36,123 bases of DNA, from positions 1 to 36,123 of IMG/VR virus record IMGVR_UViG_3300030099_001310. One strand, written 5' to 3'. Of this stretch, positions 21,986-27,853 are shown piece by piece; position 1 is the stretch's first letter, and each line of letters starts with the position of its first letter. Made by a program: the position numbers and the translations under genes. A model generated the notes under the pieces. That model had not been told where the DNA came from. It saw only the letters and a program-made list of their open reading frames with translations, and ran no database searches. The DNA is from a virus.

Positions 21986-22263
21986 TGAAAAAGTTAATAA
22001 ATGATAATTACCAGAGCATAGTAGATAGGGGTTTTATTACTCCTACTACTACGCTTTTTGAATTCTTAGATAAACTTGAAGAAGAAGTAGAAGAGTTAAA
22101 TAAAGAGGCTCTAAGACCTAAACAATTTAGCAACCTACCTAAAGAGTTGGCTGATGTTATAATGGTATGTTTAAATATGGCAAAGCATTATGATATTGAT
22201 ATTGAAAAAGAAATAAAAAACAAAATTAAGATTAATGAACAAAGAGCAATAAAAGGTAAATAA
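21985..22263 (+). CDS. MazG-like nucleotide pyrophosphohydrolase
   Basis: A 92-aa all-alpha NTP-PPase-like protein. KLEEEVEELNKEA (about 30-42) provides the metal-binding Glu pairs, and LPKELADVIMVCLNMAKHY (51-69) supplies the ExxD motif (Glu54, Asp57). MazG-like enzymes hydrolyse nucleoside triphosphates to monophosphates and are common in phages, where they may adjust nucleotide pools or host alarmone levels. The length equals a single-domain MazG-like unit. It starts on the last base of the methyltransferase stop (TAATG), so translation is coupled. Confidence 0.8.
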   Translation: MKKLINDNYQSIVDRGFITPTTTLFEFLDKLEEEVEELNKEALRPKQFSNLPKELADVIMVCLNMAKHYDIDIEKEIKNKIKINEQRAIKGK

Positions 22264-22274
22264 TTAAAATTTAT

Positions 22275-22282
22275 TATATTAG
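22275..22282 (+). promoter_or_regulatory. TATATTAG element 5 nt before an ATG
   Basis: TTATTATATTAGT at 22271-22283 is identical over 13 bases to the copies at 6234 and 3315. It ends five bases before the ATG at 22288. It may drive a leaderless transcript into the terminase genes. A TTG at -33 is not seen. Confidence 0.4.
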
Positions 22283-22287
22283 TTAAA

Positions 22288-22509
22288 ATGGTTGAAGCAG
22301 GTACATTAAAAATAGATGACATTTTTATTTATAAAGGTTTTAAGTACAAAGTGATTGATAAAAACAATATTTTTGTAGTTGCTTTTAGACAGCCCTATGA
22401 CGGTATTACTAGATATTATCTTCATGCAATAGAAGTAGAAAAGAAGCCTAAAACAACTTTTATAAATAATAATCCTAATCACGATATAACAGATAGATAT
22501 AGAAGATAA
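22288..22509 (+). CDS. Small beta-rich protein before terminase
   Basis: A 73-aa protein beginning with a small beta-barrel-like region (LKIDDIFIYKGFKYKVIDKNNIFVVAF), as in SH3-like folds, then an Asn-rich tail. Family not recognised. It follows the promoter-like element at 22275 and ends 38 nt before the terminase small subunit candidate. It may be the first gene of the late region. No function can be given. Confidence 0.5.
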   Translation: MVEAGTLKIDDIFIYKGFKYKVIDKNNIFVVAFRQPYDGITRYYLHAIEVEKKPKTTFINNNPNHDITDRYRR

Positions 22510-22547
22510 AAAAAATGGTTTTATTGATAAACTAACATAAAGAAACA

Positions 22548-22898
22548 ATGGATAAACATTTTAAAGCAAATAAAGATGCTGCAAGTAAAGCAGGTAAAAA
22601 AAGCTCTAGAAAAGGTACTCCTAATAAGACTACAAAAGAGCTTAGAGATTCTTTTCAGTTGTTTGTTGAAAATAATGTTAGTCAGTTTCAAGATTGGATT
22701 GAGCAAGTAGCGGAAAGCAATCCAGCAAAAGCTATTGAGTTAGTTACTAGTTTAGGTGAGTATATTTTACCTAAATTATCAAGAACGGAAATAGATGCAG
22801 ATGTAAAAACAGAAAACAAAACAGAAATAGATTACAGTAAATTAGATGAGTCAACACTTAAAGACATTATTAAACAGCTTAGACCTGATAAAAGCTGA
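22548..22898 (+). CDS. Putative terminase small subunit
   Basis: A 116-aa basic protein. The N-terminal part contains KAGKKSSRKGTPNKTTKELRDSF, a pattern typical of small phage proteins encoded just before terminase large subunits. The central helices (about 40-70) and the ILPKLSRTEIDADV stretch fit the same group. Terminase small subunits bind the packaging start site and control the large subunit. Its last 53 nt overlap the large subunit gene. No classical TerS domain is strongly visible, so the role rests on pattern and position. Confidence 0.65.
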   Translation: MDKHFKANKDAASKAGKKSSRKGTPNKTTKELRDSFQLFVENNVSQFQDWIEQVAESNPAKAIELVTSLGEYILPKLSRTEIDADVKTENKTEIDYSKLDESTLKDIIKQLRPDKS

Positions 22899-24303
22899 AT
22901 CTGAATTATATCGTATTTCTTTCTATGAATTTACTTTAGAGGCTTTTAAAACTATCCATAACGGTCAAGAACTTACTCCTAACTGGCATATTAAATACCT
23001 TTGTGAAAGACTACAAGAAGAAGCCATAAGAATAGTAGAAGGAAAGCCTAGAAATAAACATCTTTTAATTAATGTACCTCCTAGAACTTTAAAAAGTGAA
23101 TTAGTAAATGTTTTTTTTAGTGTCTATTGTTGGATTCTTAAAGATTCTATTCAGTTTATTAGCTCATCTTATTCAGCAAGCCTATCAATAACATTATCAA
23201 CTCAATCAAGAAGATTAATAGAATCTGATTGGTTTATTAGTCACTTTCCTAATGTTAAGTTATCCAAAGATGAGAATACTAAAAGTAGATACACAACTAC
23301 TAATAGCGGTTTAAGATACAGTACTAGTACAGGTGGAACAGTAACAGGAATGGGAGCTGATATTATTGTGATTGATGATCCACAAAACCCTCAACTAGCA
23401 CGCTCAGATGTTGAAAGAGATAACGCTAATAGATTCTTTAATGAAACACTTAGAAGCCGTTTAAACAATCCTGATATAGGTGTTTTTATTGTTATAATGC
23501 AAAGACTACACGAAAATGATTTAACAGGAATGTTATTAGAGAAAGAGCCTCATAATTGGGAGTATATTTGTTTACCTGCTGAACTATCTGATATTGTAAG
23601 ACCAAAAGAATTAAAAAAGAATTATGTAGATGGTTTACTGTTTCCACAAAGGTTATCTAAAGCAACATTAGAGAGTTTTAAACTAGGTTTAGGGAGTTAT
23701 GGTTATTCAGGTCAATATTCACAAGTACCATCTCCTAGTGAAGGAGGTATTTTTAAAGGTCATTGGTTTAACATCATAAAAGAGTTACCTCATAATCTAA
23801 GAGCCTCTGATTTAAAATGGGATTTCTATTTAGATACTGCTTATACTAATAAACAAGAGAATGATGCAACTGCTATGCTATGTGCTGCTTTCCATAATAA
23901 TGATTTATACATTAGAGAGGTTAGAGCAGTTAGATTAGAGTTCCCAGAACTAATAAAAGAAATAGAAAGCTTTGCAATGATAAACGGTTATACAAATAGA
24001 AGTAGAATCTATGTAGAGCCTAAAGCAAGTGGAAAAAGTATAGTACAGATGCTTAAAAGGTCAACAGGCTTAAATGTAATGGAAGACAAGCCACCAGTTC
24101 AGGATAAAGTAAGCAGGGCATCTAGTGTATCAGCATTTGTTGAAAGTGGTAGAGTTAGCCTGTTAGATGGCAGATACATAGATAGTTTCTTAAATGAGCT
24201 AAAAGCTTTTCCTAATGGCAATCATGATGACCAAGTTGATGTATTAGTTATGGCAATTGACAAGAATACAAACAGGAGAAAGAAAGTTAGAGCAATAGCA
24301 TAA
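22846..24303 (+). CDS. Terminase large subunit
   Basis: A 485-aa packaging motor and nuclease. The N-terminal ATPase has a Walker A-like NVPPRTLKSE (77-85) and Walker B IIVIDDP (173-179) with Asp177-Asp178. The coupling region VFIVIMQRLHENDLTGMLL follows. The RNase H-like nuclease shows YLDTAYT (near 328), an EPKASG stretch, and NHDDQVDVLVMAI near 460 with the metal-binding Asp residues. The ATG at 22846 overlaps the previous gene by 53 nt; there is no other in-frame ATG before the conserved part. The packaging type (cos or pac) cannot be told from sequence. A promoter follows the gene. Confidence 0.92.
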   Translation: MSQHLKTLLNSLDLIKAESELYRISFYEFTLEAFKTIHNGQELTPNWHIKYLCERLQEEAIRIVEGKPRNKHLLINVPPRTLKSELVNVFFSVYCWILKDSIQFISSSYSASLSITLSTQSRRLIESDWFISHFPNVKLSKDENTKSRYTTTNSGLRYSTSTGGTVTGMGADIIVIDDPQNPQLARSDVERDNANRFFNETLRSRLNNPDIGVFIVIMQRLHENDLTGMLLEKEPHNWEYICLPAELSDIVRPKELKKNYVDGLLFPQRLSKATLESFKLGLGSYGYSGQYSQVPSPSEGGIFKGHWFNIIKELPHNLRASDLKWDFYLDTAYTNKQENDATAMLCAAFHNNDLYIREVRAVRLEFPELIKEIESFAMINGYTNRSRIYVEPKASGKSIVQMLKRSTGLNVMEDKPPVQDKVSRASSVSAFVESGRVSLLDGRYIDSFLNELKAFPNGNHDDQVDVLVMAIDKNTNRRKKVRAIA

Positions 24304-24313
24304 ACTTTTTATT

Positions 24314-24341
24314 TTGTATTACAATTTTATTATTATATTTG
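24314..24341 (+). promoter_or_regulatory. Bacteroidota-type promoter after terminase
   Basis: TTG (24314-24316, within TTTTG) and TATATTTG (24334-24341) with 17 bp between them. It is nearly the same as the promoter at 15859-15886, including TTTTGTATTA at the start and TATATTTGATTTA at the end. The leader is A/C-rich and the first ATG is at 24366. Confidence 0.8.
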
Positions 24342-24365
24342 ATTTACAAAACAAACTAATCAATC

Positions 24366-24506
24366 ATGAAAAAAGACAAAAGATTTAAAATTAAGAACGA
24401 AAACAGTTTTATGTTTTTACTAGTATTATTATCAATATTTACAAGCTGTTTATTCTATTGTGAAAAGGCTTATTTATTTATTAAAAATCTATTTAAAAGC
24501 AAATAA
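24366..24506 (+). CDS. Small membrane or lipoprotein-like 46-aa peptide
   Basis: A 46-codon frame beginning MKKDKRFKIKNENSFMFLLV and ending NLFKSK. It has a basic N-terminus, a hydrophobic segment (about 15-30) and the sequence LLSIFTSC, which resembles a lipobox with Cys28. It could be a very small lipoprotein or a one-helix membrane peptide. It is the first gene behind the strong promoter at 24314-24341. An early membrane action such as superinfection exclusion is possible. Confidence 0.5.
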   Translation: MKKDKRFKIKNENSFMFLLVLLSIFTSCLFYCEKAYLFIKNLFKSK

Positions 24507-24507
24507 T

Positions 24508-24738
24508 ATGGAATATTTAACTAAAGATTATTTATTAAGTACGCTAATATATTTAGATATTGCTAATTATAGAAGGCTAGGAAAGTTAACTCATGGTAGA
24601 TACATACATGAGCCTACTGGATATTATAATGACCTATTAGAAATCTATGGAGAGTTAAGCAAAGAGAATATTATTAAACTCCTGAAACTAAAGCCAAAGA
24701 GTGAAAACTTTTTAAAAGGTAATGCTCATATTTTTTAA
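24508..24738 (+). CDS. Hypothetical small protein
   Basis: A 76-aa protein with the start chosen at 24508 because this ATG comes one base after the stop of the upstream peptide; a longer frame from 24460 would overlap that gene. It contains YLDIANYRRLGKLTHGRYIHEPTGYYNDLLEIYGELS, with several aromatic residues, and a basic end. I do not recognise the family. It is part of the small accessory group behind the 24314-24341 promoter. Confidence 0.5.
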   Translation: MEYLTKDYLLSTLIYLDIANYRRLGKLTHGRYIHEPTGYYNDLLEIYGELSKENIIKLLKLKPKSENFLKGNAHIF

Positions 24739-24791
24739 TTTGATATTGTTAATTAAAAAGCTATTTGAATAACGCTAAAAATAAAAAACGT

Positions 24792-25001
24792 ATGGAAAAT
24801 AGAAAACGAATTATTGAATTACTAACGGCAGTTAGATACACGACAAACGACATTGAAAAAGTAGCAGATGAAATATTGGATTTATTTAGTGTTAGCCAAC
24901 AACGTGAACTTTTAAAGGGTTTTGCTAATCGGTTTAATGAAAGTTCAGAAACATACATACTGGAAGGCGAAATAAATAAATTTTTAAAAACCTTTAATTA
25001 A
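24792..25001 (+). CDS. Small hypothetical protein of unusual base use
   Basis: A 69-aa frame from ATG 24792 (a TTG-initiated version would begin at 24765). The middle reads VADEILDLFSVSQQRELLKGF, reminiscent of short proteins seen in Bacteroidota genomes. The codons use CGT, CGA, CGG, GGC and AAC more than the neighbours, which mostly use AGA and GGT, suggesting that this gene was acquired more recently. No function is known. Confidence 0.45.
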   Translation: MENRKRIIELLTAVRYTTNDIEKVADEILDLFSVSQQRELLKGFANRFNESSETYILEGEINKFLKTFN

Positions 25002-25130
25002 GGTTAACATCTTTATAAACGAGCTTTAGAGACTGCCGTAGGTTGCGTTTATAATATTGTTAACAGTTGTTAATAACTCACTTAGTGCTTTTATTTATTA
25101 GATTATTTTAATTTTTATACAGATTATTTT
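25002..25130. other. Non-coding gap of unusual composition
   Basis: The stretch after 25001 has no credible gene. It contains GAGACTGCCGTAGGTTGCG and AACAGTTGTTAATAACT, words that stand out from the rest of the genome in their G/C content, then AT-rich DNA. With the gene before it, this may be a short piece of acquired DNA. No inverted-repeat ends of an insertion sequence are seen. Confidence 0.4.
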
Positions 25131-25171
25131 AAGAGGTTTTATCAGCCTCTTTTTTTTTGTTCTGATAAAAC
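25131..25171 (+). promoter_or_regulatory. Terminator with competing inverted repeat
   Basis: AAGAGG (25131-25136) pairs with CCTCTT (25146-25151) and runs into T residues to 25158, a terminator. GTTTTATCAG (25136-25145) is also a perfect 10-bp inverted repeat of CTGATAAAAC (25162-25171), enclosing the T-run. The two structures share bases 25136-25145 and cannot both form fully. This could be a switchable terminator for the metallophosphoesterase gene, or simply a bidirectional terminator region. Confidence 0.55.
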
Positions 25172-25198
25172 AGTATATTATAACCCAAACATTACTAA

Positions 25199-26350
25199 AT
25201 GAGTAAGTTAAGTAAGCTAGAACCTTACAAAGAGATTATATTTAGCCTAAAGCAAAAAGGTAAATCTTGCAGAATCATCTCAGAGCATTTAAAAAATGAA
25301 TTTGATTTTGAAATACACCCCAGAACTATATTTGATTTTTTAAAAAAACATTATACACATAGTGTTTTTGAATCTAAACTAGAAGAGTCAAACTTTAGTC
25401 CTAAATCTAATTGGAGTCATGGATGGCTAAAAACTAAAGAGGCTTCTATCTTCATTAAAAATAAAGAGGGTATTATCTCATTTGATGAGATGAGGGCAAA
25501 GTTCATTACAGAAATGAGTAATTACTCTCCTACTTATAAAAAGGTAAAGAGAAAGCCAATTACAGATAAACATCTTTTAGTAATTGATATAGCAGATTTG
25601 CACATAGGCAAGTTAGCAGACAAATCAGAAACAGGAGATAGTTACAATACAGATATAGGAGTAAAAAGAGCCTTAGAAGGTGTTAACGGTATATTAAGCA
25701 AGGCTAAAGGATTCCCTATTGATAAGATACTTTTTATCATTGGTAATGATGTTCTTCATATTGATAACGCAAATAAGAGTACTAGTGCAGGTACTACTCA
25801 GGACGTAGATGGAATGTGGTATAAAAATTATGAGATAGCAAGAGATTTATACATTAAGATCATAGAAATGTTAGTTAATGTTGCTGATGTTCACATAGTT
25901 CATAATCCTAGTAATCATGATTATATTAGTGGCTTTATGTTGGCTGATTCTGTTTACTGTTGGTTCAGGAAACATAAGAATATAACTTTTGATGTTAGTA
26001 ATTCTCATAGAAAGTATTTCACCTATGGTAAAAACTTAATAGGCTCTTCTCATGGTGACGGTGCTAAAATGCAGGATATGCCTCTTTTAATGGCTAATGA
26101 AGCTCCTTTACAATGGGCAAATACTTTTTATAGATATATCTATTTACATCATATTCATCATAAAGATGTTACTAAATTTAAAAGTGGTAAAGATTATCAA
26201 GGCGTAACAGTTGAGTATCTTAGAAGTCCATCAGGAACAGACTCATGGCATCATAGAAATGGTTATCAACATGCACCAAAAGCAATAGAGGCTTTTATAC
26301 ATAGTAAAAACTTTGGGCAAGTGGCAAGGCTTACCCATCTTTTTAAATAA
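25199..26350 (+). CDS. Calcineurin-like metallophosphoesterase with N-terminal helix-turn-helix
   Basis: A 383-aa protein. Residues 1-60 look like a DNA-binding unit (YKEIIFSLKQKGKSCRIISEHLKNEF...HPRTIFDFLKKH), as in resolvase- or transposase-like HTH domains. Residues about 125-380 are a calcineurin-type phosphoesterase: DIADLHIG, IGNDVLHID, NPSNHDY, GSSHGDG and HHIHHKD supply the expected two-metal ligands in order. Such phage proteins have been compared with SbcD/Mre11 nucleases and with phosphodiesterases, but the substrate is not known. It lies between terminase and tail genes, behind the terminator/inverted-repeat element. No SbcC-like partner is present. Confidence 0.75.
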   Translation: MSKLSKLEPYKEIIFSLKQKGKSCRIISEHLKNEFDFEIHPRTIFDFLKKHYTHSVFESKLEESNFSPKSNWSHGWLKTKEASIFIKNKEGIISFDEMRAKFITEMSNYSPTYKKVKRKPITDKHLLVIDIADLHIGKLADKSETGDSYNTDIGVKRALEGVNGILSKAKGFPIDKILFIIGNDVLHIDNANKSTSAGTTQDVDGMWYKNYEIARDLYIKIIEMLVNVADVHIVHNPSNHDYISGFMLADSVYCWFRKHKNITFDVSNSHRKYFTYGKNLIGSSHGDGAKMQDMPLLMANEAPLQWANTFYRYIYLHHIHHKDVTKFKSGKDYQGVTVEYLRSPSGTDSWHHRNGYQHAPKAIEAFIHSKNFGQVARLTHLFK

Positions 26351-26355
26351 ATAAT

Positions 26356-26363
26356 TATATTTA
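26356..26363 (+). promoter_or_regulatory. TATATTTA element 4 nt before an ATG
   Basis: ATAATTATATTTAC immediately after the metallophosphoesterase stop contains TATATTTA at the same 4-nt distance from an ATG (26368) as the copy before 2617. Confidence 0.35.
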
Positions 26364-26367
26364 CAAC

Positions 26368-26586
26368 ATGGAAAAGAAAATAGTAAAGGCTAAAAAGCCA
26401 GTAGTTAAAAAAGAGGCTAAGAAGCCTGTAAAAGAGGATTTAAATAATAAACTAACTGAGATAGCAGAGTTTATTGATAAGACCATTAGAGAAGAAAGAA
26501 ACAAGCAATTAAGTACTGTTGCATGTGCTAGATTAGGAAAAGTAAAACAAGATTTAATATTTATTGCTAGAAACATCATTAACTAA
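26368..26586 (+). CDS. Small Lys-rich helical protein
   Basis: A 72-aa protein. Residues 1-22 are a basic Lys/Pro/Ala tail (KKIVKAKKPVVKKEAKKPVK); the rest is a two-helix unit (NKLTEIAEFIDKTIREERNKQLSTVACARLGKVKQDLIFIARNI). The helix-turn-helix size and the R-x(3)-LS-x(5)-RL spacing loosely recall the small nucleotide-binding Acb2/Tad1-like proteins, but the match is weak and I do not claim it. Its stop shares a base with the next ATG (TAATG), coupling it to the tail-chaperone-like gene. Confidence 0.5.
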   Translation: MEKKIVKAKKPVVKKEAKKPVKEDLNNKLTEIAEFIDKTIREERNKQLSTVACARLGKVKQDLIFIARNIIN

Positions 26587-27383
26587 TGTTAAAAGTAACT
26601 ATCCTAGATAAACCATATTACATCAGAAACGAATGGCAAGATAATACCATTAAACATATGACTAGGGCACAGGATTATATTAATTGTATGCCTAAATGGT
26701 TATCTAATTACATTTACTCTGACAAACCTGAACCAGTTAGCGATTTAAAACTACTTGATTTTTATATTGATTGGATAGAGTTATTTAGCGACATACCAAG
26801 AGAGTTTTTAGAATCTGAGATAAGTGTTAACAAAGCTGATGAGATTAGCCTAATAGAAATATTTAATATTACGGCTAAGTTTTTAGGAGAGCCATCTCAG
26901 GATGACATAGGTACATCTGACACTATCAAATTACTTGATAAAGAATATAAATTAATTAATTCTGTTAAAACTGCTGGAGGTATCGAAAAGATGTTAGGAG
27001 GTGCAACTTATAAACACTTTGCAGAATCTCAGGCTTTATCTACTTTGTTTCAGAGTAAGCAGTATAGAAAGTGGAGTTATCTCAGTAAAATTACTGCAAT
27101 ACTTTTTAGAGAATCAGAAGATGAGCAATACAATGAAGATGTAATAGATATGAGAGCAAGTACTTTTGAGAATTTAACAGTATCAGAGGCTTACAAAGGA
27201 TATTTTTTTTTGCGAGATCATATCAACAAGTTACAAGAATCTATGCTAACATCTTTGACGGAAAAAAAGGTAAAAGCACAGGAACAAAAAGTGAAACCAT
27301 TGTTAGGAATCTTTACTGGCAAAATAAAGCCTATAAAATTGCTGAAAAAGGTATTTTTAACAAAGAAAAATTTACTCCTTTAG
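26586..27383 (+). CDS. Tail assembly chaperone-like protein, unshifted form
   Basis: A 265-aa protein, the upstream frame of a probable gpG/gpGT-type pair that helps assemble the tail around the tape measure. It is mostly helical with several Trp/Tyr positions (WLSNYIYSDKP, YIDWIELFSD) and an EAYKGYFFLRDHINKLQESM motif before the slip site. Past the slip site the zero frame codes only a basic tail ending KKVFLTKKNLLL, unlike a normal domain. The gene is coupled to its upstream neighbour by TAATG. No domain family is clearly recognised, so the tail-chaperone call rests on the frameshift and the position ahead of tail genes. Confidence 0.65.
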   Translation: MLKVTILDKPYYIRNEWQDNTIKHMTRAQDYINCMPKWLSNYIYSDKPEPVSDLKLLDFYIDWIELFSDIPREFLESEISVNKADEISLIEIFNITAKFLGEPSQDDIGTSDTIKLLDKEYKLINSVKTAGGIEKMLGGATYKHFAESQALSTLFQSKQYRKWSYLSKITAILFRESEDEQYNEDVIDMRASTFENLTVSEAYKGYFFLRDHINKLQESMLTSLTEKKVKAQEQKVKPLLGIFTGKIKPIKLLKKVFLTKKNLLL

Positions 27384-27514
27384 ATAGTGTTTATAGTACC
27401 AATATGTGGAAGGTGTTAGAGTTTATAAGTATAGAAACTGCTGAAGAAACTTACAAAGCAGAATTAACTCAACAGGCTCACGATGATGCTATGAAGAAAC
27501 AGCGTAAAAGATGA
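26586..27514 (+). CDS. Tail assembly chaperone-like protein, -1 frameshift form
   Basis: Slippage at A-AAA-AAG (27263-27269) moves ribosomes into the -1 frame, giving about 228 residues from the zero frame plus 81 from the new one, 309 aa in all. The extension begins GKSTGTKSETIVRNLYWQNK and includes KFTPLDSVYSTNMWKVLEF, a normal-looking globular sequence, and ends KKQRKR at the TGA at 27512-27514. That stop overlaps the next ATG (ATGA, 27511-27514), as with other gene junctions here, which supports real translation of this frame. It has no good start of its own. The arrangement equals the G-GT frameshift of lambda-like tails, though here it is about 8 kb before the tape measure. Confidence 0.65.
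27263..27269 (+). promoter_or_regulatory. Programmed -1 frameshift slippery site A-AAA-AAG
   Basis: The heptamer AAAAAAG lies in the right phase (A-AAA-AAG, zero-frame codons AAA and AAG). It is one of the most efficient bacterial -1 slippery sequences, known from dnaX. No Shine-Dalgarno-like stimulator or strong downstream hairpin is obvious to me. Confidence 0.7.
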
Positions 27515-27726
27515 ATAGGGATGATTTGCTAGATGATATTCTTGCTGCATGTGCTTTTTATCATTGGGAAATATCAGGAGCTTATAAGCATTATCAGATA
27601 GTAGCGGTTACTAGTAGTTTTGTACAGATTTCTATTATACATTTTGACAGTAAAGAACAATGGGCAGAAGTTGTAGATTTTGACAATGATGAGGGGTTAA
27701 TAGATAAAATGTTAGATAAACTATAA
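27511..27726 (+). CDS. Small hypothetical protein after chaperone-like gene
   Basis: A 71-aa acidic protein (start MNRDDLLDDILAACAFYHWE) with beta-like strands in the middle (YQIVAVTSSFVQISIIHFDS) and an acidic helix at the end. Family unknown. Its ATG overlaps the stop of the -1 frame product by ATGA, so its translation probably depends on frameshifted or reinitiating ribosomes. It is the last gene before a promoter-like element at 27744. Confidence 0.55.
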   Translation: MNRDDLLDDILAACAFYHWEISGAYKHYQIVAVTSSFVQISIIHFDSKEQWAEVVDFDNDEGLIDKMLDKL

Positions 27727-27743
27727 ATGTTTTAAAAAATTAT

Positions 27744-27751
27744 TATATTAG
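27744..27751 (+). promoter_or_regulatory. TATATTAG element with A-rich leader
   Basis: TTATTATATTAGTG at 27740-27753 matches the copies at 3315 and 6234. Here it is followed by a 24-nt A-rich leader containing AAAAACAAAACAAG before the ATG at 27776. No TTG -33 box is clear. Confidence 0.45.
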
Positions 27752-27775
27752 TGTAAATTTTAAAAACAAAACAAG

Positions 27776-27853
27776 ATGACTAACAGAGATTTTATTTCAG
27801 TATTAATAATTATGTTTTCAGTATTCGCAATGTTTATTTTAAACCTAATATGA
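27776..27853 (+). CDS. Tiny 25-aa membrane peptide
   Basis: A 25-codon frame beginning MTNRDFISVLIIMFSVFAMF. It is one hydrophobic helix with a short polar start. Its stop overlaps the glycosyltransferase ATG in ATGA (27850-27853), and a promoter-like element and A-rich leader precede it. It could be a leader peptide that couples translation, or a functional one-helix membrane peptide. Two similar peptides follow at 28557 and 29275. Confidence 0.45.
   Translation: MTNRDFISVLIIMFSVFAMFILNLI

Noticed and set aside
25002-25198. tRNA or other structured RNA gene
   Set aside because: No cloverleaf or CCA-type end can be drawn; only the terminator and inverted repeat are supported.
25351-25359. 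Perfect DnaA-box-like TTATACACA (also at 29644-29652)
   Set aside because: They are single copies inside unrelated genes far from the initiator; expected by chance in AT-rich DNA.
27384-27514. Independent small gene from ATG 27404 (36 aa) instead of a frameshift extension
   Set aside because: The open frame extends far upstream of that ATG with sensible protein sequence, and the canonical slippery heptamer is in the right phase. It is kept only as a minor alternative.
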